From assembly GCA_021029095.1 (NCBI GenBank), contig JAJOHG010000226.1, forward strand, positions 1 to 41,888: a stretch of 41,888 nucleotides of DNA, read 5' to 3'. Source of the stretch: Phellopilus nigrolimitatus (lineage: Eukaryota > Basidiomycota > Agaricomycetes > Hymenochaetales > Hymenochaetaceae). The translations under genes and the position numbers were made by a program. Position 1 is the stretch's first letter. Every line of letters starts with the position of its first letter. Below, piece after piece: positions 1 through 10,313 of the stretch. The notes beneath the pieces are model-generated. The model was not told the origin of the DNA, made no database searches, and saw only the letters and a list, made by a program, of their open reading frames with translations.

Positions 1-189
1 TACAGTGCACTATCTTACTCCTCTACTGAACGTATGCACTGCGTGTCAACCGCGATCTTTTCCTCACGGGAGGGTGCTCGCACTTTCGCCGAATAGCGTG
101 CATATATTCACGTCAGGTACTACAGCACACAAGACAGTTCCTTCGGTTTCGGCTGGTGGGGACGCCATTCGCTGTTTGTCCCCAGAGGG

Positions 190-632
190 TCATACAAATA
201 GATCGGCCACTGCCATTCCCCTTTTCTTGTCCGAGGAGTCCCAGACCACACGTCCAATCAGAGTCGCGCGCATCGTGCCTATTCTTGCGTGGTCATCGAG
301 AAAAGCTAAAGAGCTCCACAGGTCGAATCTAAGCCACAATTCTGTCCGAAGGTCTGAGTCCTTGCGTTCACATCATGCAGACAGTACATATATGCCAGCC
401 TAGCTTTGTGGAAGCAGTCTGCCGCACTACCGACCGCTTCAACGGAGAATCGGAGCCCTGTGCCCGAGGAACCTTCGGATACATCTCCAGGGAGAAGCAC
501 TGAGGAGACTTTGATGAGCGTGAAGAACGGTCTCCATTCGCTATTGGTGACGAAGGAGATCGGATATGAGGCGAAGAGCCCGTCGGCTCGAGCTCCGGGT
601 ATTTTGATAGGCTTTAAATGGCAGTGACGCAT
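190..632 (-). CDS. Hypothetical protein, two exons, 127 residues
   Basis: I do not recognise this gene. The ATG is at 632. Exon 1 (632-388) joins exon 2 (328-190) across a 59-nt GT..AG intron (387-329), and the frame closes exactly to a TGA at 190-192. The predicted protein is soluble-looking, with alternating hydrophobic and charged stretches and no signal peptide or membrane segment. The last codon before the stop overlaps a good donor (gtatga), so the gene could instead continue leftward, possibly off the window edge. A TNSEWRP motif near residue 31 recurs in another minus-strand frame near 150-170, which may mean an internal repeat or a further exon. The family is unknown; coding status rests on frame closure and amino-acid texture only. 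Confidence 0.35.
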
Positions 633-1371
633 GGGAATTTTGCAAGTAAGGTGGGATATGGATATCAGCGGAGCGATTCACTCCGGTTGTGTTTGTTGGT
701 CTCGCTTCCGCGCGACATTCGTAAAGTGTGATCCTGTTAGTGAGATTTTACTTGTAAACCTCGCGCAGAAGACCGTTCCATGCAGAACTCCTTGGCGGTG
801 AGGACACGAAAAAAAGTTCTTTTCAAGAAACTTGGCTGCAACACCTTTTGACGAGGCAACCGTAGATGTGGCATTCAAAATTCACCAGCGGCTTGCGGCT
901 GTAACCTTGGAAATGTCGCTAGAATCTGCGGAGATATCGGCCTCCTACAGTCGATAGGTAGGAGATAAGTGTGTTTTTGCGGTGCTGTCTGCATGGGAAT
1001 TTAAGCGTCCGAGTCGATTGAGTTTGCTGATATGCCAAGAAACTCAGCCATTTTACAATACGAATCATGTTCGACTCTACTCTTCCTTTACCCTGGACGA
1101 AGTACATAAATCATCAGCGAATAGACATGAAAATGCTAGAGACATTGAAAACCCTCCTCTGCAACTTATCTGAGAGCTTGGGTCAGTCCTTGATATGGGC
1201 CAGAACCTCAACCTCCCCGTGCGTTATGAAAAAACGCCTTAGCACACAAGTACAAGCGCGGATGTTCAATATAGAAGCGGGGGACAACCATAGTTATAGA
1301 TTCAATTAGCGGTTTCTCGTGCGTAACAGTCGTTATGGCGTTCTATCAATGTACTCAGGTGCAATCCGTAG
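633..1371. other. Intergenic, possible small spliced ORF on the plus strand
   Basis: No gene can be firmly supported here. A plus-strand ATG at 658 opens a 47-codon frame. Further right, 840-957 holds a protein-like open stretch ending in TAG at 955-957. Joining the two needs either a 30-nt intron, which is too short, or an intron of about 100 nt with a donor near 753. The remainder is A+T-rich and lies downstream of the minus-strand CDF transporter, whose stop is at 1372-1374. Confidence 0.3.
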
Positions 1372-3401
1372 TTATATAAATTTCCGGTGTTCCTGTTGGG
1401 ATGAACCGAAGTGAGTAAGACATGATGCGTAGAAAGAGGCGTGGGATTGTAGCCATGTAAAAGTGACAAAGACGTACTGGTGTATGTGTCGTCTCATGAT
1501 CAACGTGCACGAAAGCTCGTCCGACATTCGGGAGGACTTCGAGCTTATCTTGTAGCTGCTGGCTCAGGTCGTGCGCCATCCAGAGCGGCATTTCCGCTGG
1601 CATCACGACGTCCACCTCGACGAAGTATTCTGGACCGCTCTGTTCAAAAACGACCACAACCAGTCAGGTCCATTTCACGAGAAAGTATATTTTGGCTATG
1701 ACATCACTCACATGATATGCTCTAATTGTGTCGATCTTTTCAATATCGTGGCTAAAAGTCATAGCTTTGTATGTGAGGAGCTTGATGAAATCGCGCGGAG
1801 CGCTCTTTCCCGCAAGCAGCTCAAATTGCTGGTAAATTGTCCGAGACCATGCCAAGATAATGCCAGCAGCGATCTGTCAAAGAAACACGTGAGATTTACA
1901 ACGGAAAGGTTGTAGTTAGCACGGAGCTAGGGGTATCATGAAGATTACGGACAATAATTGCACCCAACGGATCCAGCCCTATAACGAGAGATTTGTGAGT
2001 TCGAGTCAACGTAATACATGAGAATCCGAGATACGCACACCAACGCCATTTACTTCCGCCAGCCGACATGAGCAGACCTGTCGACGGACAATAGTGCTTA
2101 ACCCCCTTGCACATGAGAAATCTGAAGGCAAACGCGTACCAAATCCATTGACAAATAAGTCGTTCCGATGGTCTTCCCAAAGCACATGCACCTGGCTTGA
2201 GTTCTTCCGCAAGCTGAGGCAGTAGAAAAAGAGCAAGAGCTTCACGCCTGCCGAGCAAAGCTAAGCAATCTTATGTCTTCACCAGTGACTAAGAACCCCT
2301 ACCGAGAGCTGCCCCAACAGCGACGAGCGAAGGAATATGCAGCTTATTCACGTCTCCGGAGCCGTGGCTGACGATAGAACGTACAGACTCGACTATGACC
2401 ACAAGATTGACAGAAGCCATCCTATATATATCTTGTCAGCATACATTCTTTCACCAGAACATCCAATGAACAGATGCAGCACACTTACAGAGAACCTATG
2501 AATTCCCAGGTTAAGATAGAAAAACATTCGATACAACCAAAACTACTTACCATACACGATGTTTCCAATAGTCTGAAGGCGTGAGCCGCCGACTGGCCAT
2601 TTATTCACATCGAGGGATTCCGCTTTCTTGTGCAGCCAGAGTAGCATGACATTTGAACCGATGTCGAAGACAGAGTCGATGCCTGTCGCAAGGAGGGACA
2701 GAGAGCCAGACGTGACGGCGGCGTACACTATGGGACAAGGGACGAAATCAGTTTATTAGGAAAACAAATGATCTTTATAGTTAGTAACAACGCACATTGT
2801 AAAACGCAAAGAGTGAAGTTAGCGACCAAGCTGGCCCATACGGCAATGAATACCTGAGACAAGGGATGAGGACGGGGATATGTGCAATATAAACCCAACG
2901 TACAGGCAACCGTGTCGTTTCCTCGACCTCCTTCGCCTCCTCGCTATGTTCGTCCATAGATTTCAGCAGCGAACCTATAAGCTATGCGCGAAGTGCCCGC
3001 CGTCAACAGCGTTACTTCTTCAGGGTTATCGGGGCACGCACGTCATTCTGCTTGCGCTGGTAACGCTCGACCTTCTTACCGACCTTCTTGCGGCGGCGCA
3101 CCTCGCCAAGCTGCTCCTCCGTCAACATTCCTTCTCTAAGCAAGTAAGGGTCAGGGTCATCGCGAATCTTGGGTGTCTGTATGTTCTCGACGTCTTGATT
3201 GGGGGTTTGGCACGAAATAGAGAATCTAGAGGCACGGGAGGACTTGAGTAGATGGATGTCGGAGCGCTGTTGGGTCACGTTGGCAACGATGAGCGGGACT
3301 GATAATAGATAACATGGACGGTAAAGCAAGGACAACCGTACCCTGTCTGCATTAAATGATGATGGAGAGAGTGGGGTCTCGGGGATGTAATTGGCGTCCA
3401 T
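1372..3401 (-). CDS. CDF-family cation efflux transporter (Mn-type signature), 413 aa, 13 exons
   Basis: Proton-coupled divalent-metal exporter of the cation diffusion facilitator family. Exons, high to low: 3401-3342, 3266-3042, 2981-2904, 2853-2796, 2727-2551, 2495-2489, 2421-2303, 2247-2140, 2077-2039, 1978-1953, 1873-1712, 1639-1478, 1392-1372. They sum to 1242 nt and stay in frame throughout. A basic cytosolic N-terminus (RRRKKVGKKVERY, about residue 80) precedes the membrane helices. TM2 carries D158-S-V-F-D162 and the later metal-site helix D267-H-R-N-D271. Paired DxxxD motifs are the hallmark of Mn-transporting CDFs rather than the HxxxD of Zn carriers, so Mn (or Fe) export to vacuole or Golgi is inferred. 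The C-terminal cytosolic domain includes FVHVDHETTHTPEHRKFI, typical of fungal members. Exon 6 is only 7 nt. The start at 3401 (MDANYIPETP) is the first ATG that splices cleanly; its far N-terminus is the least certain part. Confidence 0.92.
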
Positions 3402-4312
3402 GAGAGGTGCGAGCAACGACGAGTAGAAAGTATACTGAGTCCCGAGTCGACCCAACACAGTGGTAAGAGGAAAGGCAAAACGGCGGGAAACAATGCCTTA
3501 TATAGGCATGGCAGTGCCGACCAGTGCCGACCAGTGCCGCTGAGCGGCGCTTGAAACATTCCTCACAAAAGAAACTCATGTAAGGTCATCCGAATAATCT
3601 AAAGCAGCCCTAGCACTTACACCTTTCCGGAGCTCCAAGGGTTTTAAACACAGCTCTCACGATAAATGCTATCGGAAAAAAAAAGAAGACTGGAGACGAC
3701 CGTCTGAAGGAGTCTATAGTGGTAAAGGATAATATCGCGTTCATAGACAGCTCTGCAGCATCAATATAGTCGTGATTGCATCAGAAAGTAATAGATAACT
3801 CACCGCCATTAGTCCACAACAAACAGAGAAGCCGTGCCAAGAGTGGAGACAGCACAGCTGTATCGAAGTTCAGGGATCCGGACAGGTCGCGCCGTTCGTC
3901 AATATCACGCAAATCACATTTTGTGTTCGTACATATTTGTGCTTCGGAGATATTACTTTTTTTCTTGTTGCGACGCCTTTCTTGAACTAAAGGCTTGGAC
4001 AAATTACGAGCCATCTGCTATCACGCGGGCGCGTCGTATAATATAAAGAGCGAAACTTGACAATGTTTAAACGTCACGCCTGGTTGTACAAAAGTACCTC
4101 TGGACAACGGTAACCTGAAATTGCGCAAACAACAGTGAGCTAACCGGCGAGCATAAGCGAAGACAGTCGAGGATCGTATAATTCAGAAATCTGATCAGAA
4201 GACGCGCCTTGTAGTATTCCCAATATTTCCAACTTCCCAACGCGACGTCTCGGTCATGTTGCTTTGCCGACGGCCAGAAGCATCGCTTGAGATCCATCCC
4301 ACCCCCATCGCC
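3402..4312. other. Upstream region of the CDF gene, short tandem repeat
   Basis: Likely promoter and leader of the minus-strand CDF gene. An 11-bp unit (agtgccgacc-like) repeats nearly three times at about 3510-3545, followed by a gctgagcggc palindrome. A minus-strand ORF at 3781-4014 beginning MARNLSKPLVQERRRNKKK can be extended by hypothetical splicing, but no family was recognised and a poly-T tract interrupts its texture, so no gene is called. Confidence 0.35.
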
Positions 4313-4678
4313 TTAACCACCACGCCGCCCATCCATGAGTTCCATCTCCCACAGACCCACATCGCTCTCACTGAATCCGAGCTCGCGCCGCCTTCGGGCA
4401 CTCGCAAAGTGCATCGACCGCGGCCCCGCGCCGTCTTCCGTGTGTGCAGCGCGAATGGCACTGTCCCAAACTTCGCGCAGCGAACGTGTAATCCCAGAGC
4501 CGAGACACGTCGAGAGAAGAAGCCACGCAAAGAAGCAGGCGCTGTATGTAGTGTTTTTGAGTTGCGATGATTTCGCTCATGAGACTATGACCCAAAAGCC
4601 TTCACGAACGAATGCGCACATTAGAACCGCGACGATGAGAACGAGTGTGGCCAAGGAGTTTGTGTCACTCTTGGGCAT
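4313..4678 (-). CDS. Small single-pass membrane protein, 95 aa, two exons
   Basis: I do not recognise a named family. Exon 1 (4678-4620) joins exon 2 (4541-4313) over a 78-nt intron (4619-4542) with GT..AG ends and an exact frame match to the TAA at 4313-4315. Residues about 8-35 (SLATLVLIVAVLIACFFAWL and following) form one strong hydrophobic helix spanning the splice junction. The remaining 60 residues are cytosolic-looking and charged, with the string ARRRRELGFSESDVGLWEME near the end. The helix is only continuous after splicing, which argues that the model is real. It sits head-to-head with the secreted-protein gene at 5335. Function unknown; a tail or signal anchor is the only safe inference. 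Confidence 0.6.
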
Positions 4679-5334
4679 GCTTGAATACCTTCCTGAAGGG
4701 CTCAGAGGCGATAATGGAGGCGGCCGGGAGGCATGTGCTTGAAAGCTGTTATTCGACACGATCTTCACGTGACTACGACGCGTCACGTCGATCGTCGGAG
4801 TTCTTATCGTAACGAGCTGACTTTGCACGATGATCCTTTTCTTCGGTCATGAGCTCGGTGGAGATTGGTTTGAACTTCTGTGCATCCGCTCATCTGTGAC
4901 GGGCAATTTTCCATGTTATAACAATGTCTTCAAGGTACGATTTTTCCTGAAACGGCCTAAATATCTAATATATTCTCGAATTGAAACATGTTTTTTCTTT
5001 TCTCTGCACAGGTAGTTTCAACGATACGAAAGTATTTTACTGTATGCATTCTCCAGAAACACATCTCCTCGGACTTTGGCCAAAGCGCCCCACGTCTTTC
5101 GGTCCCGACAGGTCCTCAGTCTGAATCCAAATCAAAGCATGTCAGGTGCTGACACTCTAGGATCCTGGGCTAGCAGTGTCTCGAATTGTATTTAAACAGC
5201 ACCCCGCCTCCTTTTTCTCCACACACAACTTAGCATCGTACCATCACTACCTCATCCCCCCGCCGCATCCGAGTTGATCTCCTGCGCACCCAGCCCCCTA
5301 TCCCATCCCATCCCCTACCGAACTGCTAGACACG
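4679..5334. other. Divergent promoter region
   Basis: A 656-bp spacer between the small membrane protein (-) and the secreted protein (+). The right half has a TATA-like box at 5189-5196 and a C+T-rich leader (about 5205-5330) ending in the start codon, typical of strongly expressed fungal genes. No ORF of note was seen. Confidence 0.5.
5189..5196 (+). promoter_or_regulatory. TATA-like box for the secreted-protein gene
   Basis: The string tatttaaa lies about 140 bp before the ATG at 5335 and is followed by a pyrimidine-rich leader with ccatcactacctcatcccc. The spacing allows a leader of about 100 nt. Confidence 0.5.
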
Positions 5335-6808
5335 ATGAAGATCTCCACGTCCACGTCCCTCGTCATCGCGTCCCTGCTCTCGTCGAGTGCACTCGCCGTT
5401 CCGCTCCCCGATTCACCGGATCTCAGCTCGTCTCCGGGATCCGCGCATGCGAACCAGGTCGAGCAGTTCGCAGGCCGTTCCCCGGCCATCCGCAGCGGCT
5501 CTGGCAGCCGCAGGTCTCTTCGTAAGTATCGATTCTCTCGCGTTTTCCTTTATCATTCACTGATCATTCACTTGTCTTACAGCACGCCATAGCCTCAAGC
5601 GGGGAGAGACCGACGAATCTAAGGCACAAGACGAGACAGACTTGCTGGTTCGAGGCATCGGTCTCGGTTTCACAAACGCACCCGACAGTTCCGATGCGAA
5701 GGATGAAGTTGAGAACCCAGAGGAGGATCACGACTCGGACCACGCTTCGAAGCTCGCGGCCCGCCAAGTTCCTGCAGGCGTGCCTTCTCCGGCTGGCGTT
5801 CTAGGCGCGCCTGGCCAAGTGGCGGGCGGTGCCGTCCAGGAGGGCTCTTCGCTTCTTCCTCCTGCGGCTGGCGGTCTCGTAAACGGGGTGCTTCCTTCTG
5901 GCGCTCCCCAGCCCGGCGCTCCAGCCGGCGCTCCCCAGCCGCCTACTCCTTTGTCAGGGATCACCGGAGGCGCGGCCCAGATGGTTCCAGGCGTCCCTTC
6001 GATGGTTCAGGGCGTCCAGTCAATGGTTCAGGGCGTTCCTTCGATGGTCACTGGCATTGTTAAGCGCGCCGGTCCCCCAGCCCCGCCAGCCCCGCCCGCT
6101 CCGCCAGCCCCGCCCGCCGCCCCCGCGCCTCTCCCTAACGTCGGCGGTGTCGCGGGTGCCCCCGGACAGGCGTCCGGTCAGGTTACGGGCGATGCTTCTA
6201 TCCCTCTCGGAATGGCTGGCGGTGCCGCTGGAAACGCTCCCAACCCTGTCGGAATGGCTGGAGGGCTCGCTGGAAACGCCACCAATCCTCTCGGAATACC
6301 TGGCAGCGTCATCGGAGGACTTCCGGGCGCACCAGGCGCTGCGTCTGATCTGCCTGCTCCGCCTGTCGCCGCGTTTGAGGCTCGTGATGAAGAGCCCGAG
6401 GCCGACGCGGACGACAGTCTGTCGTCCCCGTCGTCAACGACTGCCACCCCGAGCTCGTCTCCAGACCCCACAAGCTCGGCGGACGGCAACGGGTTCTCTT
6501 CGCCTTCCCCTTCCGCCTCTGCTGCGCCTGATTCTGCGCAGGAGATGAAGGTCGCCTCGCCCGCGGCTCCAGTAGGTGCACCCGCTGGAGCGCCTGGAGC
6601 GCCCAGTCCTCCAGTCAGCCCTCCGAACGGGGCTCTACCGCTCCCAGGCAACTTCCCTGCGCCTAGTGCGCCGATCCCGAACAGTCTGCCACCCCTCCTA
6701 ACGGGAGCGGCGAATGGTGAAGGTTCCATCAACGCCACCATGCAGTCCGGCGCCAACGGCACGTCCATGTCGTCAACGTCATCGAACTCGATGTCGAACC
6801 GTCTCTAA
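5335..6808 (+). CDS. Secreted Pro/Ala/Gly-rich low-complexity protein, 470 aa
   Basis: Two exons, 5335-5521 and 5583-6808, flank a 61-nt intron with gtaagt and ttacag ends; the frame closes exactly. The N-terminus MKISTSTSLVIASLLSSSALA is a clear signal peptide, probably cleaved before VPLP. The mature chain is disordered and has few aromatics: a Ser/Asp-rich propart, GVPSMVQ repeats at about residues 196-220, an (APP)n stretch near 225-245, GMAGGAAGN/GMAGGLAGN repeats at about 270-302, an acidic Ser/Thr segment, then Pro/Gly/Ala to the end. Possible Kex2-type sites are KR at 68-69 and 223-224 and the single Arg in AARQ at 123. No enzyme domain or GPI tail was seen. A wall-associated structural protein or Kex2-processed precursor is inferred, not shown. 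A small secreted effector is unlikely given the length and lack of cysteines. Confidence 0.85.
5981..6053 (+). repeat. Coding tandem repeat (GVPSMVQ-like)
   Basis: Three imperfect copies of a unit encoding G-V-P/Q-S-M-V-Q/T lie in the secreted-protein gene; copies differ mainly at third codon positions, so the repeat is selected or recent at protein level. Confidence 0.7.
6201..6306 (+). repeat. Coding tandem repeat (GMAGGxAGNxxNPxG)
   Basis: About 45-nt units encode P-L/V-G-M-A-G-G-x-A-G-N-x-x-N-P, with two full copies and a partial third (PLGIPGS) in the secreted-protein gene. Confidence 0.7.
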
Positions 6809-7296
6809 ATCTTCCGGTTCTACCGCGAGGCGGTCTGCTAAATGGCAGTATACCCTGTATTGTTCTTGGTGTTGCGTGTCGCTTCTTGTTTGGTCATCCT
6901 GTTCCCGATCCGTGTGCATGTAGACTCCAGACTTTAGAACACAGTGTGCTTTTTGAATATATAACGGATTTGGATTTCACAAATATAAAGCGAGTGAACC
7001 CCGACTCGTGAGATTTGTCAGAAGAAAGGGCGGTGACGCGTGCACTTCAACCACCGATCCAGAGTCAATCTTCAGCAACGCCGCCCTTCTGTGCTCACAC
7101 TGACAGAACAGGTGCAAACAAGTCGAATAAGATATGAATCAGATAATAAAACACGATGCAAACTAAGTAATATAAGGTGACTCGCAGAAGAGGTTAAGCG
7201 CCCAGAGACGTAGAGCTGTGTCCAGCCCGATGTCGATATTATGCAGTATACTTCAAAAAATGGATGCACGGTGAACGGCAGATGCTCTGGACACTT
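6809..7296. other. Convergent intergenic region
   Basis: A 488-bp spacer between the 3' ends of the secreted-protein gene (+) and FIP1 (-). It is A+T-rich with aataaa-like strings (for example ataataaaa near 7142) and no coding signal. Both 3' UTRs probably lie here. Confidence 0.5.
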
Positions 7297-9624
7297 TCAC
7301 CGCCTTTTTGAGCTCCGTCCCATCCGGTCTTCTTCGTTGCTGGGCGGGCTCCTTCGTTTTCTATAATAAAGTAAGAGAATTTTAGTAAAAGGCAAGAAGA
7401 TTTAAAAAGAAAGCGTCGTACCTGCTCGTTGGTTTCTCGTCTTTATCATGGTCGCGATCTCTCTCCTTGTCTCTTTCTCGGTCGCGTTCCTTGTCCCGCT
7501 CATTCGACGGTGTCCCACTGCTCTCCTTATTACCCCCATAATCCAGTCCATCCACCGCCGGTGCATTGTTGTCGCGGTCCTTGTACCTATTCCCCGGGTT
7601 TCTTGGCCCGGTGGGCACATTCGGCGGGAGTGGGGATGCGGGACGCACGGGGAGCGTGCTCCCATCAAATATCGCACCGCGACCCCGTCCACGCGCTGGA
7701 AAGGTGCTAACTGCACGCCCACCGCGCGGCACTATGCCCAGACCCATTCCGCCGCGGCCGCGGAATTGGCCCGGCGCAGGGACATTACGCACAGGGACAG
7801 GCGTAGGCGGGCCATTATTCTCCATTCCCGGGAACATCTGCTGGTTATGTATGCCGTTGCCATCCTTTTATGTATGCGTCAAAGGAAAGTACGGATTTGA
7901 ATAACAATTTTAACAGACCTGCATTGGACTAAATTCACCACCCATGTTCAAATTCATCATACCTGGCCCGGGTCCCCCTTGGATCCCGTCGGGCAACACC
8001 ATCTGCACACCCTGCTCAGGCGTCCCACTCGGCCCAGCGACGCCAGGTCCTTGCACCGAGACCTGCACCGGCCCATTAGGCGGTCCATCCTGCATCATCG
8101 CATTCGGACCCGGACCTGGTCCAGACATGCCTACGCCCATGTCGCCGTTCATGCCCATGCCCATCGGACCCCCCATACCCACACCCATTGGACCCATGCC
8201 GCCCATGCCGCCCATCTCCGCCGCCATCATAGGGTTCATCGCGCCCATGGGATTCATGCCGACGGGTGGCATCATCCCAGGACCGACACCGACACCAGGG
8301 CCTGGGCCGGGGACGCCTCCACCCGTCGCAGCCATCATCGCGTTTGTGCCAGTCATGACCATCGTGCGTGCCTCGGGCGGGAGTGCAAGCAATTGCTCCT
8401 CGGGCATGCCCGCAAAGCCCATCACGTTTGCCTTGAGCACACCGGCCATTTCGCCAAGCGCGCGGCGGCGGTAGCAGTACGCCTCCCATGAGAGCTCGTC
8501 GAAGCCGTAGTTGAACCAGTCGCTCAGGTCCGAGCCCGGCCGTCGCCATGGCTTTTCTGCGAGATTCGTCATGTCAATCTCAAAAATAGACCTCCCGTCA
8601 AAAACGCCCGGAACATTCGGGTCAATGACTGGATGAGAAGGGGGTGCGCGAGCCGGGGGTAGGGTGGAGGGGTCGAGTCCACCGTCAGTTGGTGGCTGCT
8701 CGGCGGCAGTGGGTTGTAATGAAACAGCTGCAGGTGCTGCAGATTCTGGTCTCGGTATGGCTTCCTGCGTTGAAAACGATGCCTGAGATGTCGATCGGTT
8801 GAGGGAATCTGCAGGAAGTCCGCGTTCTCGAGGGGTGTATTCGGTCGTCAAGTTTGCAGCTAGCGAAACAAATAAGAGTAGGAAAAAAAGAATGAAAATG
8901 GAGCTTGCATACGAGGTACTGGCGCATTTGGTACTCCTGCGCTTGGTGTACGGATCGGATTGGGTCGATGACCACCTCGTTGAGCACTTTGAGAACTGTA
9001 ATCCAGAATTCAGCTGCAACCTCGCTTCGAGAACCACATAACGTACCGGAAGTCCAAAGAGCGCGTCGGTGGCTCCAAGATAAACTCAATATCCTAGGAC
9101 AGGTCATCAGTTGTATGTCCATCGTAGAAAGTAGAATCATGCCTACTTCATCGCTTTCCTCTTCTCCTTCCTCTTCTTCCTCTCCCTCGTCATCTCCTTC
9201 AAGCTCCTCCGTATCGCCATTGGCACGGTCTTGGTTCTGGTTTTGTTCTTCCCCGTGGCCTTCCGCTCCAATTGCGGCTTCCACTTCAGCCTCAGCTTCA
9301 GCCTCAAGATGAGCAATGATACCATTCGTTTGCTTCTCAAGAGCTTCCGCAGGAACACTGCGGAACATAGTGAGCGAAGCTTCAAAGAACACTAGGTGGT
9401 ACTCACGGGATAATTTCGACCGCTTCTAAAAGTTTTAATTGTTCAATAGCCAGCACTTCCAGTTAGTATTGACCTCTCACCATTTGCTGGAGTCTTTTGC
9501 ACTGGAGGGGGTGGGATTGGCTGGATAGAGTCGCCGTACAAGAACGAGTCCTCGTCCTCCTCCCTGTTCAACACAAGTCACTTCATTTTTCAAGTTCGTA
9601 CTTAGGCAGCAAACAGTCCTACAT
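7297..9624 (-). CDS. FIP1: Pre-mRNA polyadenylation factor Fip1, 621 aa, 9 exons
   Basis: Nuclear subunit of the cleavage and polyadenylation complex that tethers poly(A) polymerase. Exons: 9624-9623, 9563-9481, 9425-9407, 9357-9147, 9093-9047, 8995-8913, 8859-7919, 7837-7422, 7360-7297; total 1866 nt, exactly in frame. The order is typical: acidic N-terminus (DEDSFLYGD, poly-Glu, DIEFILEPP near residue 105-115), then the Fip1 motif at about 235-280 (FEIDMTNLAEKPWRRPGSDL, SDWFNYGFDELSWEAYC), a Met/Gly/Pro-rich stretch, RG-rich sequence, and a C-terminal ERDKERDRERD region. The start codon appears split: AT at 9624-9623 and G at 9563, separated by a 59-nt intron; no other upstream ATG fits this frame. 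Exon 3 is only 19 nt. Identification is secure; the first three exons are inferred from splice signals. Confidence 0.93.
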
Positions 9625-10313
9625 GGTGGAAAAGCTTGTCTTGAATTCCTGACCGACAACAAAGACGCAACTTCTGTCGCAACGGAGGTCGTGTCAACCG
9701 TCTAACGTTCTCGAACTTCAGTGTCCACCAGTAACCAGTTTAGTGCGCTACTCACCAATCGTGAGAAATGCTTGGTAATACGCCACTATAAGGTGTACAA
9801 TTTTCATCTCTTTTTTTCAAAGAACAACCTCGAGGACATAAAAGTTCGGGCTTGGTGTCAGCTCACCGTTTCCTTGTCCGCGTTCCCGTCCTCAAGACCG
9901 ACGAACTACGCCACGCAGCGTATGGCCCGTGCACGTTGATGGTGCTTGCCCGTTCGACTTTCCTTGCGTTGTGCTGGAGGTACCGCTGTGTTCATCGCAG
10001 CTGCTGTGTCCATGATGGCCTTCAGAGGCGAGGAGGGTGTGTGTCATGACGTGCTTAGGTCTACATCTCGATGATTTCGCACTAATCTCAGTTTTATCTG
10101 CGATTGTGTCGGTGTGCATCTTTGCTTTGTTTTTGTCTTTTTGCGTCTTTGTCTATACACAGTCATAGGAAATATGAATACAAAGGAAATTTACGGCGAG
10201 CCTTCTACCTGAAGGGAACAGTATCAATCATATTGAGAAACGGCTGAGATGGAAAATGGCTGAGATGGAGGATGGTTCAGTATCTGAGCTCAACATGAGC
10301 TCAACAAGGTCTG
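9625..10313. other. FIP1 upstream region with unresolved coding-like patch
   Basis: Promoter side of FIP1. The patch 9850-10060 is more G+C-rich than its flanks and is open in several frames on both strands, including minus MDTAAAMNTAVPP and plus GGTAVFIAAAVSMMAFRGEE. No complete model could be built. Confidence 0.3.

Noticed and set aside
658..957. Two plus-strand protein-like pieces (ATG at 658; TAG at 955)
   Set aside because: The natural join needs a 30-nt intron, below the usual minimum; the longer alternative removes much of the good-looking sequence.
3560..4014. Possible minus-strand small gene beginning MARNLSKPLVQERRRNKKK
   Set aside because: Needs a 99-nt intron with a weak donor and then reads through a poly-T run; no recognised family.
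9850..10060. Coding-like G+C-rich patch upstream of FIP1; checked for a mating pheromone precursor
   Set aside because: The ends RCVA and GGCVS are not proper CaaX motifs, and no consistent exon structure was found.
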